Below are positions 1-9,512 of a stretch of 64,000 nucleotides of DNA, piece after piece. Position 1 is the first letter of the stretch, and every line of letters begins with the position of its first letter. The translations under genes were made by a program, and so were the position numbers. The notes under the pieces are model-generated. The model worked only from the letters and a program-made list of their open reading frames with translations. It was not told the origin of the DNA and ran no database searches. The DNA is from Rhizobium sp. C1 (lineage in GTDB: Bacteria > Pseudomonadota > Alphaproteobacteria > Rhizobiales > Rhizobiaceae): positions 51,696 through 115,695 of the forward strand of contig NZ_JAJNCY010000012.1 of NCBI RefSeq assembly GCF_021026335.1, given 5' to 3'.

Positions 1-753
1 TTTCGTGCCGAAGGCCAACGGATAGTGGTTGGACAGCATAAAGAAGATGACGGGCAGCGTCAGGTAGTTGTTGTGCAACGAGCGCTGCTTTGCGATCGCG
101 CCGTATTTCGGGTCGGGTGTGCGGCCCGCAATGAGATCGGCGACGACGATCTTCTGGTTCGGGATGATGATGAAGAAGACGTTGGCCGACATGATCGTGG
201 CGGTGAAGGCGCCGAGATGCAGGAAGGCGGCGCGGCCGGTGAAGACCTGCGTGTAGCCCCAGGCCATGGCGACCAGCGCGACATAGAGCAGCGCCATCAG
301 GCCCCAGGTGTTCTTGCCGATGGGCGATTTGCACAGCGTGTCATAGATGATCCAGCCGACCGAGAGCGAGGCGAGCGAAATGAGGATCGCCTGCCATTGC
401 GGCACGTCGAGCACGTGGCGGTCGATGAGGAAGAGGTCGGCGCCGCCATAATAGACCACTGCCAGCATGGCAAAGCCTGAGAGCCAGGTGGCGTAGCTTT
501 CCCATTTGAACCACGTCAGATGCTCCGGCATGCTTGCCGGGGCGACCAGGTACTTGCGGATATGATAGAAGCCGCCGCCATGGACCTGCCATTCCTCGCC
601 ATAGGCTCCGGGCGGCAGGTCGGGCGCTTTGCGCAAGCCCAGATCGAGGGCGATGAAATAGAAGGATGAGCCGATCCAGGCGATGGCCGTCACGACGTGA
701 AGCCATCTCACCGCAAAGGCGAGCCATTCCCAGGCAATGGCGTATTCGTACAT
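1..753 (-). CDS. puuD: urate hydroxylase PuuD, N-terminal part (cut by window edge)
   Basis: Only the first 251 codons are visible; the C-terminus lies beyond position 1. The protein opens MYEYAIAWEWLAFAVRWLHV and has repeated hydrophobic segments (WLHVVTAIAWIGSSFYFIAL and several more), as in the DUF989 membrane domain of PuuD, a membrane-bound urate oxidase that in full-length form ends in a cytochrome c domain. That domain would be outside the window. An AAGAGGA ribosome site precedes the ATG at 753. It starts 22 bases after the xdhC stop, so it is probably the last visible gene of the xanthine dehydrogenase operon: xanthine is oxidised to urate, and PuuD would take urate further. The family call is from recognised sequence character, not a search. 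Confidence 0.85.
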   Translation of the reverse strand, partial: MYEYAIAWEWLAFAVRWLHVVTAIAWIGSSFYFIALDLGLRKAPDLPPGAYGEEWQVHGGGFYHIRKYLVAPASMPEHLTWFKWESYATWLSGFAMLAVVYYGGADLFLIDRHVLDVPQWQAILISLASLSVGWIIYDTLCKSPIGKNTWGLMALLYVALVAMAWGYTQVFTGRAAFLHLGAFTATIMSANVFFIIIPNQKIVVADLIAGRTPDPKYGAIAKQRSLHNNYLTLPVIFFMLSNHYPLAFGTK

Positions 754-775
754 TCAGATCCTCTTGTTCCCCAAC

Positions 776-1612
776 TTATATTTTGGGCGATATATGACGC
801 CCAATAGCGTCATGTTGCAATGCATGATGGGTGAGCGCCGTCATGATTTCCGCAGCCGTGAGGGCTGCGATGACGGCGGGTCGCTTGTCTTTGAGTGGGC
901 CGCCGACGGGCAGCGTCAGGCCGGCGAGATCGGCCTGAGGCGCTTCGCGTTTCAGCCAGTTTGCGAAGGTGGCGCGCTTGGTGGCCGAGCCGATCATGCC
1001 GACATAGGCGAGGTCGCTGCGTTTCAAGGCTTCCGCCGCGATCAGGAAGTCGAGCGCGTGGTCGTGCGTCAGGATCAGCACGGCGCTGCCGGCTGGGATC
1101 GTTGGGACCACACTTTCGGGCATGGCGGCGAGCTTCGCCGTGACATTGTCCGGTAGGCCGGCAAGTTCGTGTTCGCGCGATTCCACCATCGTGACGTTGA
1201 GGGGCAGAAGCGATAGCGCCGCCGCAATGGCATGGCCGACATGGCCCGCGCCGAAGACGTAGACCGAAGGCTGTTGCTGGGCTTCGCGGGCTAGCCGGGC
1301 GGCGAGTTCCGCCTTCAGCTCCGCATCGACGAGGCGAAAGCCGATCTCGACCCGACCGCCGCAGCACTGGCCGATTTCCGGGCCGAGCGGGACGGAAATA
1401 GCCGTGTCAGCCGCCTTGCCGGCAAGCATGCGGCGGGCATGGTCTATCGCCATATATTCCAACTGGCCGCCGCCGATCGTGCCGGCGATGGCGTCCATCG
1501 AGACCAGCATGAAGGCACCTTGCTCGCGCGGGGCCGAGCCCCTGACCGAGGCAACCTCGACAAGGACCTTTGCCCCCTCTTTATCCAGAAAGCGGGCGGG
1601 ATCGTGGGTCAT
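776..1612 (-). CDS. xdhC: xanthine dehydrogenase accessory protein XdhC
   Basis: 278 residues. XdhC-type proteins bind molybdenum cofactor, promote its sulfuration and insert it into XdhB. Visible hallmarks are the N-terminal block with SAPRE (residues 26-30) and GGGQLEY (48-54), the QCCGG motif at 82-86, and a Rossmann-type VFGAGHVG at 119-126 at the start of the C-terminal domain. The ATG overlaps the stop of the preceding small gene by four bases (ATGA), which indicates translational coupling. Its place after xdhA and xdhB is the usual one. Length and motifs fit the family. Confidence 0.93.
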   Translation of the reverse strand: MTHDPARFLDKEGAKVLVEVASVRGSAPREQGAFMLVSMDAIAGTIGGGQLEYMAIDHARRMLAGKAADTAISVPLGPEIGQCCGGRVEIGFRLVDAELKAELAARLAREAQQQPSVYVFGAGHVGHAIAAALSLLPLNVTMVESREHELAGLPDNVTAKLAAMPESVVPTIPAGSAVLILTHDHALDFLIAAEALKRSDLAYVGMIGSATKRATFANWLKREAPQADLAGLTLPVGGPLKDKRPAVIAALTAAEIMTALTHHALQHDAIGRHISPKI

Positions 1613-2007
1613 AGATGGGCGATGCGCCTTTCGACCTCTGCAAGTCGGGCATCCATACCATCAGCAATGCGGGACGCATAAGAGGCATCGCGGAGGGCTG
1701 TCAGCACCTCGTTGTACTGGCTTACAACTTCGATCTGCATCTTCTTTATAACGCGGCCATGCTCATCAAGGACACGTTCGGTCTCCTCCAGCCGGAACGA
1801 AATTGCATCAAGTCTGCCGCTCGTCTCCGCATGGTTGCGCACTGCGAGTTCCTGAAGTGCGTTCATGCGCCGGTTCAGTTTGGTGATCTCAGTTCCCACT
1901 GAGTCGAATTTCTCAATAGCCGCTTCCACCATGCCCAAGGTGCGTTTTTGCCCCTCGAACATGGCGTTCATGATCGCCAGCAATCTTGCTTCTTCGCCTT
2001 CTGTCAT
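1609..2007 (-). CDS. small coiled-coil protein of unknown function inside the xdh operon
   Basis: 132 residues from the ATG at 2007, chosen because AAGGA lies about 8 bases upstream; a TTG at 2055 would add 16 residues. The sequence is charged and helical with heptad-like spacing (repeated L/I/V between E, R, K), begins MTEGEEARLLAIMNAMFEGQ and ends RLAEVERRIAHL. There is no signal peptide or membrane segment. It sits between xdhB (58-base gap) and xdhC (ATGA overlap), so it is co-transcribed with xanthine dehydrogenase genes, but I know of no standard operon member of this kind. A role in assembly is conceivable; nothing in the sequence proves it. Confidence 0.6.
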   Translation of the reverse strand: MTEGEEARLLAIMNAMFEGQKRTLGMVEAAIEKFDSVGTEITKLNRRMNALQELAVRNHAETSGRLDAISFRLEETERVLDEHGRVIKKMQIEVVSQYNEVLTALRDASYASRIADGMDARLAEVERRIAHL

Positions 2008-2064
2008 CGGCTTTTCCTTCAAACGAATTATCGCATTTCGTTCATCAAAGGACAAGTTTTGGCT

Positions 2065-4398
2065 TTATGCCGTCTTCAGCCGTTCAATCGCCATCAGTAC
2101 GCGCTCCGGCGTCGTCGGCGTGTCGATGCGCGGGCATTGCCGATAGTCCGCCACGCTTGCGACGGCCATCGAAATGGCCTCGACCACCGAGATCGGCAGG
2201 ACGAGCGGCGGTTCGCCAACGGCCTTGGATCGGCCAATGGTGGGCAGCTTGTTGACCGACCATTCGGCCAGCTCGACATTGAAGATCTCCGGCTTGTCGG
2301 ATGCGAGCGGGATCTTGTAGGTCGAGGGTGCATGCGTGCGCAGCCGCCCCTTGCCATCCCACCACAGCTCTTCCGTCGTCAACCAGCCCATGCCCTGAAT
2401 GAAGCCGCCCTCGACCTGGCCCTTGTCGATGGCCGGGTTCAGCGAATGGCCGACATCGTGCAGCACATCGGCGCGGTTGACGATATATTCGCCCGTGAGC
2501 GTATCGACAGAGACTTCGGAGACGGACGCACCATAGGAGAAGTAATAGAACGGGCGGCCCTGGCCGGTTGCGCGGTTCCAGTGGATTTCCGGCGTCTTGT
2601 AGAAACCGGCAGCGGAGAGCTGGATGCGCGCGAAATAGGCCTGTGAAATGAATTCGGGGAAGGGGATGATGTCGGTACCGACGCGGACGCGGTTCGGCAG
2701 GAATTCGACATCGGCTTCCGAGACCTTCCATTTCTCAGCGGCGAAGCCGACAAGGCGTTCCTTGATCTGGCGGGCCGCGTCATAGGCCGCCATGCCGTTG
2801 AGGTCGGTGCCGGAGGAGGCGGCGGTGGCGGATGTGTTCGGTACCTTGCCCGTCGTCGTCGCGGTGATCTTCACGCGGTCGAGATCGACCTGGAAGCAAT
2901 CGGCAATGACCTGCGCGACCTTTGTGTAAAGGCCTTGGCCCATTTCCGTGCCGCCATGGTTCAGGTGGATCGAGCCATCCTGATAGACATGGACGAGCGC
3001 GCCGGCCTGGTTGAAGGCGGTCATGGTGAAGGAGATGCCGAACTTCACCGGGGTCAGCGCAATGCCCTTGCGGATGACGCGGCTCTGTTTGTTGAAGGCG
3101 ATGATCTCTTCGCGGCGCTTGCGGTAGTCGGTCTTCTCGGACAGCTCGGCGACGAGGCGCGGCATGATATTGTCTTCCACCGTCTGGTGGTAGGGCGTCA
3201 GCACGTGGTCGGAACCCGGCTCGCCATAGAAATTGGCGATGCGGACATCGAGCGGATCCTTGCCCAGCGCATAGGCGATTTCTTCCATGAAACGTTCGGC
3301 ACCCACGCAGCCCTGTGGGCCGCCGAAGCCACGAAAGGCGGTGTTGGAGACCGTGTTGGTCTTCAGCGGCAGCGACTTCACCTCCACATGCGGATAGAAG
3401 TACGCGTTGTCGACATGGAAGAGCGCGCGGTCCGTGACCGGCCCGGACAGGTCGGCGGAGAAGCCGCAGCGGGCGGCGAATTCGGCCTTCACGCCATGGA
3501 TGCGGCCCTCTTCGTCGAAACCGATATCATAGTCGATAACGAAGTCGTGGCGCTTGCCGGTCGCGGCCATGTCTTCGTCGCGGTCGAGGCGGATCTTGAT
3601 GGCGCGCTTCAGCTTGCGGGCAGCGATGGCCGCGATGGCTGCGAACTGGTTGCCCTGCGTTTCCTTGCCGCCGAAGCCGCCGCCCATGCGGCGCACGAAG
3701 ACGGTGACGGCATTGGAGGGCACTTCCAGCACATTTGCGACCATGTGCTGGATTTCGGACGGATGCTGGGTCGAGGCCCAGATGGTCATTTCGTCGTCCT
3801 CGCCGGGAATGGCGATGGAGATATGGCCTTCGAGATAGAAATGCTCCTGGCCGCCCACTTCCATCTGCCCCTGAAGGCGCTTTGGGGCCTTGGCGAGGGC
3901 CGTATCGGCATCGCCGCGCTTCAGCGTCAGCGGTTCGGTGACGAGCTTGCCGCCGGCGGCCTTCGCGTCGGCGACCGAGAGGATGGCGGGCAGGTCTTCA
4001 TAGTCTATGCGGGCGCGGCGGGCGGCCTGACGGGCAGCGGCGCGGGTTTCCGCAATGACGACAAAGGTCGGCTGGCCGTGGAACTCGACCAGCTTTTCGG
4101 CCAGAACCGGCTCGTCATGCTTATGCGCGGAACTGATATCATTGACCGGGAAATCCTTCGCCGTCAGCACGGCGACGACGCCGGGATAGGTCTCGACACC
4201 GGAAAGGTCCATGCTGGTGATGATCGCGTGCGCCCGGTCGGTCATGCCGAGGGCTGCATGCAGCATGCCGGCGGGCTCCGGCATGTCGTCGATATAGTCG
4301 GCGGAACCGGCCACATGCTTATGGGCGGAATCGTGCCGACGATCGGTATGCAGCGGGCCGTTGATCACGGTCGGGAAGGTCGTGTCCATCTTGTTCAT
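2065..4398 (-). CDS. xdhB: xanthine dehydrogenase molybdopterin-binding subunit XdhB
   Basis: 777 residues from the ATG at 4398, which overlaps the xdhA stop in an ATGA arrangement; the open frame continues upstream to about 4710 but that part is out-of-frame xdhA sequence. The large subunit carries molybdopterin and oxidises hypoxanthine and xanthine. Visible family motifs include RRMGGGFGGKETQ around residue 250-260, FRGFGGPQG near 360, and close to the C-terminus KAVGEPPLVLP, which holds the catalytic glutamate of the xanthine oxidase family. Length matches bacterial two-subunit enzymes. Confidence 0.95.
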   Translation of the reverse strand: MNKMDTTFPTVINGPLHTDRRHDSAHKHVAGSADYIDDMPEPAGMLHAALGMTDRAHAIITSMDLSGVETYPGVVAVLTAKDFPVNDISSAHKHDEPVLAEKLVEFHGQPTFVVIAETRAAARQAARRARIDYEDLPAILSVADAKAAGGKLVTEPLTLKRGDADTALAKAPKRLQGQMEVGGQEHFYLEGHISIAIPGEDDEMTIWASTQHPSEIQHMVANVLEVPSNAVTVFVRRMGGGFGGKETQGNQFAAIAAIAARKLKRAIKIRLDRDEDMAATGKRHDFVIDYDIGFDEEGRIHGVKAEFAARCGFSADLSGPVTDRALFHVDNAYFYPHVEVKSLPLKTNTVSNTAFRGFGGPQGCVGAERFMEEIAYALGKDPLDVRIANFYGEPGSDHVLTPYHQTVEDNIMPRLVAELSEKTDYRKRREEIIAFNKQSRVIRKGIALTPVKFGISFTMTAFNQAGALVHVYQDGSIHLNHGGTEMGQGLYTKVAQVIADCFQVDLDRVKITATTTGKVPNTSATAASSGTDLNGMAAYDAARQIKERLVGFAAEKWKVSEADVEFLPNRVRVGTDIIPFPEFISQAYFARIQLSAAGFYKTPEIHWNRATGQGRPFYYFSYGASVSEVSVDTLTGEYIVNRADVLHDVGHSLNPAIDKGQVEGGFIQGMGWLTTEELWWDGKGRLRTHAPSTYKIPLASDKPEIFNVELAEWSVNKLPTIGRSKAVGEPPLVLPISVVEAISMAVASVADYRQCPRIDTPTTPERVLMAIERLKTA

Positions 4399-5867
4399 TC
4401 GCCTGCCTCCAGCATGGCATAGCGTTCGAGCGAGGCCTTCTCGCCCGATGTCTCCAGCAGGAGGCGGGTGAGCAGGTTCTGCGCGGCGAGCATGCGATAG
4501 TCGGCGCTGGCGCGCCAGTCGGAGAGCGGCTGATAGTCCTTGGCGAGCTCGGCACGAGCGGCGTTCACGGTCGCCTCGTTCCATGGCTTGCCGGTGAGGA
4601 ACGCTTCCGTGTTGGTCGCGCGCTTCGGGGTGCCGGCCATGCCGCCAAAGGCGATGCGGATGGAGGCGACATTGCCGCTCGCATCCAGCTTCAGCTTGAA
4701 GGCGCCGCAAAGGGCAGAGATGTCCTCATCACGGCGCTTGGAGATCTTGTAGATCGCGTAGAATTCGTCTTCGGCCAGCGTGGGTATTTCCAGCGCCTCG
4801 ACAAACTCGCCGGACTCGCGCGCTTGCTTGCCATATTCGATGAAATAGTCCTCAAGCGGCAGACTGCGTGCGCCGTTGCGCGAGCGCAGAGTGACCGTCG
4901 CGTCGAGCGCGATCAGCGCTGGGGGCGTGTCGCCAATGGGCGAGCCGTTGGCGACATTGCCGCCGATCGTGCCCATGTTGCGTACCTGCTGGCCGCCAAT
5001 GCGGATCAGGAGCTTGCCGAGCGCCGGGAAGGACTTCGCCAGCACGTTCTGCGCCTGGGTGTAGGTCACGACCGCGCCGAGGCGGACCTTGTCGTCCGTC
5101 TCTTCGATCGTCTGCAGCTCGGTCAGGTGATTGATGAAGATGACCGGCGAGAGCTGGCGCATCTGTTTCGTCACCCAGAGGCCGACATCGGTCGCGCCTG
5201 CCACGATAACGGCATTCGGCTCCGTGGCATAGGCATCGGCGAGATCGGAAGTATTGAATGGGATGATCGAACGCTGCTGTCCGTGGAAGATGCGGATCGT
5301 GCGCTTCGGCTTCAGGTCATTCAGCGTCGTGATGATGCGCTCGCGGGTCAGCGTCAGACGGTCGGGCGTGGCGCTGGCCATATCGGCAGCCGTGGCCTCG
5401 ACGGCGCGGAAGATCGATTCGTAGCCGGTGCAACGACAGAGATTGCCCTGCAGCGCGATTTCGATTTCGGCCCTTGAGGGCGCAGGGTTTTCCATCAGAA
5501 GCGCGTAAAGCGACATGACGATGCCCGGCGTGCAGAAGCCGCATTGCGAACCATGCAGATCGGCCAGTGCCTGCTGGATCGGGGTCAGCACTCCATTGGG
5601 GCCGGCCAGATGCTCGATGGTCACGACATGCGTTGCCGACAGCGACGGCACAAAACGGATGCAGGCATTGACGCTTCTATAGATGAGATTGCCATCGATG
5701 ACCTTGCCGACCAGGACCGTGCATGCGCCGCAGTCGCCTTCGCCGCAGCCTTCCTTCGTGCCTGTCAGGCGTTTCGTTTCCCGAAGCCAATCGAGTAGTG
5801 TGGTTGTCGGGGATATGCTGTCGATGACAACGGTTTCGTCGTTCAGAACGAAGCGAATCTGTTGCAT
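4395..5867 (-). CDS. xdhA: xanthine dehydrogenase small subunit XdhA (2Fe-2S and FAD)
   Basis: 490 residues. The N-terminus is a plant-type ferredoxin domain: C41, C46 and C49 in CGEGDCGAC plus C69 bind one cluster, and C109/C112 (CGFC) with C144/C146 (CRC) bind the second. From about residue 180 a CO-dehydrogenase-type FAD domain follows, with VAGATDVGLWVTKQ and GGNVANGSPIGD. It passes electrons from XdhB molybdopterin to NAD+. First gene of the minus-strand operon xdhA-xdhB-ORF-xdhC-puuD, facing glpK across about 230 bases. Confidence 0.96.
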   Translation of the reverse strand: MQQIRFVLNDETVVIDSISPTTTLLDWLRETKRLTGTKEGCGEGDCGACTVLVGKVIDGNLIYRSVNACIRFVPSLSATHVVTIEHLAGPNGVLTPIQQALADLHGSQCGFCTPGIVMSLYALLMENPAPSRAEIEIALQGNLCRCTGYESIFRAVEATAADMASATPDRLTLTRERIITTLNDLKPKRTIRIFHGQQRSIIPFNTSDLADAYATEPNAVIVAGATDVGLWVTKQMRQLSPVIFINHLTELQTIEETDDKVRLGAVVTYTQAQNVLAKSFPALGKLLIRIGGQQVRNMGTIGGNVANGSPIGDTPPALIALDATVTLRSRNGARSLPLEDYFIEYGKQARESGEFVEALEIPTLAEDEFYAIYKISKRRDEDISALCGAFKLKLDASGNVASIRIAFGGMAGTPKRATNTEAFLTGKPWNEATVNAARAELAKDYQPLSDWRASADYRMLAAQNLLTRLLLETSGEKASLERYAMLEAGE

Positions 5868-6040
5868 TTGGCGTTCACCACTCCGGTTTAATACCTTCTT
5901 GGCGGGGCCTTGGCGGTTCGTGCTAGGTGCTTCCGCAGCGCGTTTTGCAGCGCAATAGAAAGGAAGGCTAATCCAACTCCGGCTTGCGTGGCAATTGCTT
6001 TTTGCATGTTCACAAAGGCGCTTGCGTTTTCCTTGCTTTT

Positions 6041-6061
6041 TATCTTCGTTTCGTTTTCATT
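6041..6061 (+). promoter_or_regulatory. possible GlpR-type site upstream of glpK
   Basis: The leader of glpK has tandem TTCG-type repeats (TATCTTCGTTTCGTTTTC) about 40 bases before the start codon. DeoR-family GlpR repressors bind short TTCG-containing repeats before glycerol genes, so this is a reasonable operator candidate. The assignment rests only on sequence resemblance and location. Confidence 0.3.
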
Positions 6062-6101
6062 CAGGGCCGAAACAGAAAATCATTCGGAGGAGGAGGCTTT
6101 C

Positions 6102-7589
6102 ATGGCAGGGTATATTCTGGCGATCGATCAGGGCACAACCTCGAGCCGCGCCATCGTCTTTGACAAGAAGATGCGGATTGTCGGATCCGGCCAGAAAGAA
6201 TTTCCGCAGATCTATCCGGCGTCCGGCTGGGTTGAACACGATCCGGAGGCGATCTGGGAGAGCGTTTTGTGGTCGATCCGCAAGGCTCTTAAGGAGGCTG
6301 ATCTCGAGGCGAAAGCCATTTCTGCCATCGGCATCACCAACCAGCGCGAAACGGTTGTCGTGTGGGAACGCGAGAGCGGCAAACCGATCCACAATGCGAT
6401 TGTCTGGCAGGACCGGCGCACGGCCTCCTATTGTGCCAAGCTGAAGCGCGAGGGGCTGGAGAAGGTCTTCACCCGCAAGACGGGTCTGCTGCTCGACCCC
6501 TATTTCTCCGGGACCAAACTTTCCTGGCTGCTCTCCAACGTGAAGGGCGCACGGGCGCGGGCGGCCAAGGGTGAGCTCTGCTTCGGCACGATCGACACGT
6601 TTTTGATCTGGCGGCTGACGGGCGGCAAGAGTTTCGTGACCGATGCGACGAACGCCTCGCGGACGCTGATCTACAATATTGCAGATAATGACTGGGACAA
6701 GGAACTGCTGGAGACGCTGCGCATCCCCGCCGCCATGCTGCCGGAGGTGAAGGATTGTGCGGCCGATTTCGGCGTTACCGACAAGGGCATCTTCGGTGCG
6801 CAAGTACCGATCCTCGGCGTTGCCGGCGACCAGCAGGCGGCGACGATCGGGCAGGCCTGCTTCGAGCCCGGCATGATGAAATCCACCTACGGTACGGGCT
6901 GCTTTGCGCTGCTGAATACGGGTGCCGACATGGTGCGTTCGAAGAACCGGCTGCTGACGACGATCGCCTACCGGCTGGACGGCGAGACCACTTACGCGCT
7001 CGAAGGCTCGATCTTCATCGCGGGCGCTGCCGTTCAATGGCTGCGCGACGGGCTGGGCGTAATCAAGAAGGCGTCCGAAACCGGAGAACTGGCCGCCAAG
7101 GCCGATCCGGCGCAGGACGTCTATCTCGTGCCGGCCTTTGTCGGCCTCGGTGCGCCGCACTGGGATCCGGATGCGCGCGCGGCCATCTATGGCATGACGC
7201 GCAATACGGGACCGGCCGAATTTGCCCGAGCCGCGCTGGAGGCAGTCTGCTACCAGACGCGAGATCTGCTGGAGGCCATGCACAAGGACTGGAAGCGCGC
7301 CGAGGGCGACACGGTCCTGCGCGTCGATGGCGGCATGGTGGCCTCCGATTGGACCATGCAGCGCCTCGCCGACATTCTCGATGCGCCCGTCGATCGCCCG
7401 ACGATCCTTGAGACGACCGCCATGGGTGCTGCCTGGCTCGCCGGCTCCCGCGCCGGCGTCTGGCCGGATCGCAAGGGCTTCGCCGAGGCCTGGGCGAAGG
7501 ACCGGAGGTTCGAGCCGGAGATGGACGAGAAGACGCGGGCCGTGAAGGTGCGCGGCTGGAAGGACGCGGTGCGGCGGACGCTGGGGTGA
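6102..7589 (+). CDS. glpK: glycerol kinase
   Basis: 495 residues from the ATG at 6102, preceded by a strong GGAGGAGGAG; an open frame extends upstream to 5910 but lacks homology-like sequence. GlpK phosphorylates glycerol to sn-glycerol 3-phosphate with ATP in the cytoplasm. Visible signatures are the N-terminal phosphate-binding loop [11 protein letters not shown] (residues 7-17), [29 protein letters not shown] with [15 protein letters not shown], and [12 protein letters not shown] near residue 410. FGGY-kinase length is normal. No other glycerol genes lie nearby, so it appears to be transcribed alone. Confidence 0.96.
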   Translation: MAGYILAIDQGTTSSRAIVFDKKMRIVGSGQKEFPQIYPASGWVEHDPEAIWESVLWSIRKALKEADLEAKAISAIGITNQRETVVVWERESGKPIHNAIVWQDRRTASYCAKLKREGLEKVFTRKTGLLLDPYFSGTKLSWLLSNVKGARARAAKGELCFGTIDTFLIWRLTGGKSFVTDATNASRTLIYNIADNDWDKELLETLRIPAAMLPEVKDCAADFGVTDKGIFGAQVPILGVAGDQQAATIGQACFEPGMMKSTYGTGCFALLNTGADMVRSKNRLLTTIAYRLDGETTYALEGSIFIAGAAVQWLRDGLGVIKKASETGELAAKADPAQDVYLVPAFVGLGAPHWDPDARAAIYGMTRNTGPAEFARAALEAVCYQTRDLLEAMHKDWKRAEGDTVLRVDGGMVASDWTMQRLADILDAPVDRPTILETTAMGAAWLAGSRAGVWPDRKGFAEAWAKDRRFEPEMDEKTRAVKVRGWKDAVRRTLG

Positions 7590-7628
7590 GGGAGAAGTGT
7601 TCGGTTTGCTTTGACGCTCACCGCAGGA

Positions 7629-7646
7629 TGTAGTAACGTTGCTACA
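7629..7646. promoter_or_regulatory. palindromic operator of the toxin-antitoxin pair
   Basis: TGTAGTAACGTTGCTACA is palindromic at 16 of 18 positions (arms TGTAG/CTACA around AACGTT) and ends 13 bases before the antitoxin ATG. Phd/YefM antitoxins repress their own operons by binding such palindromes, so this is the likely autoregulatory operator. Confidence 0.75.
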
Positions 7647-7659
7647 TATGGAGGCGGCC

Positions 7660-7911
7660 ATGAGCGTCATGACAAGTCGCGAATTCAACCAGAAGACCAG
7701 CGAAGCGAAGAAGCTGACGCGTAAGGGGCCGGTTTTTATCACCGATCGGGGCGAGATCGGCTATGTTCTGATGTCATACGAAGATTTCAGGCGGCGGGGT
7801 GCAGATGAGCCCAGCATTATCGACCTCCTGACTATGCCCGACGCCATGGATATCGATTTCGAACCGCCGAAGCAGGACGATGTCGGTTTCAAGCCCGCCG
7901 AGTTCGACTGA
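7660..7911 (+). CDS. Phd/YefM-family antitoxin
   Basis: 83 residues from the ATG at 7660, chosen for the GGAGG five bases upstream; in-frame TTG and ATG codons lie just before but have no ribosome site and overlap the operator. The N-terminal part (MTSREFNQKTSEAKKLTRKGPVFITDRGEIGYVLMSYEDF) is the Phd/YefM DNA-binding fold, and the acidic tail after residue 60 is the usual toxin-binding segment. Its stop codon overlaps the toxin ATG by one base (TGATG), giving tight coupling, as expected for an antitoxin produced ahead of its toxin. Confidence 0.9.
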   Translation: MSVMTSREFNQKTSEAKKLTRKGPVFITDRGEIGYVLMSYEDFRRRGADEPSIIDLLTMPDAMDIDFEPPKQDDVGFKPAEFD

Positions 7912-8336
7912 TGTATCTGCTGGATACGAATGTCCTGTCTGAATTTCGGCGTCTAACTCTTCGAAGAGGCAGCAAGTCAGTTCAGGCTTGGGCGGAAAGT
8001 GTTTCTTCGAAGTCACTCTATCTCTCTTCGATTACTATTTTTGAAATCGAAGTTGGAATTCAGAGTCTAGAAGCTAAAGATCCAACTGGGGCTGAAAACA
8101 TCCGGCAATGGCTGCAAAACCATGTTCTGAGGGAATTCGGGCCAAGGATATTGCCGTTCGATGTTGAAGAGGCTCTGGTTTGTGCGCGTCTCAGCGCTGA
8201 TCGGACAAGACCGTTCCGGGATATGCAGATCGCGGCGACGGCTATGCATGCCGGGTTCTCGCTGGTGACCCGCAACATCAAGGATTTTGAGGGGCTGCCC
8301 GTTCCGCTTCTCAATCCGTTCGACATTTCCATTTGA
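7911..8336 (+). CDS. VapC-like PIN-domain toxin
   Basis: 141 residues. PIN-domain ribonucleases cut RNA using clustered acidic residues; here D5 in MYLLDTNVLSEF, the glutamates in TIFEIEVGIQ (about 43-51) and the aspartate in RPFRDMQIAATAM are in the expected places, and the C-terminal VTRNIKDFEGL is typical. The codon use in the first half is more AT-rich than the neighbours, which fits a mobile toxin-antitoxin module. Pairing with a Phd-type antitoxin rather than VapB is a common mixed arrangement. Confidence 0.9.
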   Translation: MYLLDTNVLSEFRRLTLRRGSKSVQAWAESVSSKSLYLSSITIFEIEVGIQSLEAKDPTGAENIRQWLQNHVLREFGPRILPFDVEEALVCARLSADRTRPFRDMQIAATAMHAGFSLVTRNIKDFEGLPVPLLNPFDISI

Positions 8337-8429
8337 TCTCCCCCTGAACACTGCGTCACCACCTTTCCGCTTGGCCCGTGCCCGTTTCTCGCTTATCTCG
8401 CTTTGAGATCAATGGAAGGATGATGAGCG

Positions 8430-9467
8430 ATGGAACTGGGGCTTTATACGTTTGCGGATGTGGATCCGAATGCGCCTGATAAGGGCGCTGCGGCAGCGAA
8501 GCGGGCGGAGGAGCTGATTGCGGAGATCGAGCTGGCCGATCAGGTCGGGCTTGATGTCTTCGGCCTCGGCGAGCATCATCGACCGGATTACATGGCGTCC
8601 AGCCCAGCCACGTTGCTGGCGGCGGCTGCGGTCAAGACGAAGAGTATCCGGCTCACCAGTGCGGTTTCGGTGCTTAGCTCCGACGATCCGGTGCGCGTGT
8701 TCCAGCAGTATGCGACCGTCGATCTTCTCTCCAAGGGCCGCGCCGAGATCATGGCGGGGCGAGGCTCGTTCATCGAGAGCTTCCCGCTCTTCGGCTATGA
8801 TCTCGACGGCTACGACAAGCTTTTCGAGGAAAAGCTCGATCTTCTGATGAAGCTGCGCGACAATGAAAAAGTCTCGTGGTCGGGAGAGACGCGTGCGCCG
8901 CTGCCGGGCCTGGCCGTTTATCCTCGGCCGTTGCAGAACCCGTTGCCGCTTTGGATCGCCGTGGGCGGGACGCCGAACTCGGTGGCGCGTGCGGCCTATC
9001 ATGGGCTGCCGCTGGCGCTCGCCATCATTGGCGGTGAGCCGCATCGCTTTGCGCCGCTGTTCCAGCTTTATCGCGAGACGGCGAAGCGCGTGGGCCGTGA
9101 TCCGGCGACGCTTGCGACTTCCATCAACGTCCACGGTTTTGTTGCCGAGACGACCGAGCTTGCTACCGAGCAGTTTTACGAGCCGCAGGCGGCGGTAATG
9201 AACCGCATTGGCCGCGAGCGTGGCTTCTCGCAGATGACGCGGGCGCATTTCAACCAGGCGATCGGGCCGAACGGTGCGATCTTCCTTGGCAGTCCCGAGG
9301 TGCTGGCTGAGAAGATCATCGCGCATCACCGCATCTTCAAGAACAGCCGCTTCCTGTTGCAGATGGCGATCGGTCTCGTCCCGCACGAGCAGCTGATGCG
9401 CGCCATCGAGCTTTACGGCACGAAAGTCGCGCCGCTGGTCAGAAAAGCATTGACGGAAAGCGCCTGA
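8430..9467 (+). CDS. LLM-class (luciferase-like) flavin-dependent oxidoreductase
   Basis: 345 residues. The protein has the luciferase-like monooxygenase barrel: [11 protein letters not shown] at the N-terminus, [19 protein letters not shown] near residues 40-58, [31 protein letters not shown] and [13 protein letters not shown]. Such enzymes use reduced FMN or F420 and act on diverse substrates, so the reaction cannot be named. It stands 93 bases after the toxin gene and 45 bases before the methionine aminopeptidase, with which it might share a transcript. Confidence 0.88.
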   Translation: MELGLYTFADVDPNAPDKGAAAAKRAEELIAEIELADQVGLDVFGLGEHHRPDYMASSPATLLAAAAVKTKSIRLTSAVSVLSSDDPVRVFQQYATVDLLSKGRAEIMAGRGSFIESFPLFGYDLDGYDKLFEEKLDLLMKLRDNEKVSWSGETRAPLPGLAVYPRPLQNPLPLWIAVGGTPNSVARAAYHGLPLALAIIGGEPHRFAPLFQLYRETAKRVGRDPATLATSINVHGFVAETTELATEQFYEPQAAVMNRIGRERGFSQMTRAHFNQAIGPNGAIFLGSPEVLAEKIIAHHRIFKNSRFLLQMAIGLVPHEQLMRAIELYGTKVAPLVRKALTESA

Positions 9468-9512
9468 TCGGTTCAACCGGCTTCTTCAAAATCTACGAGA
9501 GGCCGGGCCGCG

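Noticed and set aside
2935..4422. Long open frame on the plus strand (about 495 codons) opposite xdhB
   Set aside because: Low-complexity, Gly/Asp/Arg-rich translation; high-GC antisense shadow of xdhB, whose minus-strand protein has all family motifs.
4399..4710. N-terminal extension of XdhB
   Set aside because: The extension is xdhA sequence in another frame; the ATGA overlap at 4395-4398 marks the true start.
6057..7742. 561-codon open frame opposite glpK
   Set aside because: Arg/Pro/His-rich shadow; glpK on the plus strand is unambiguous.
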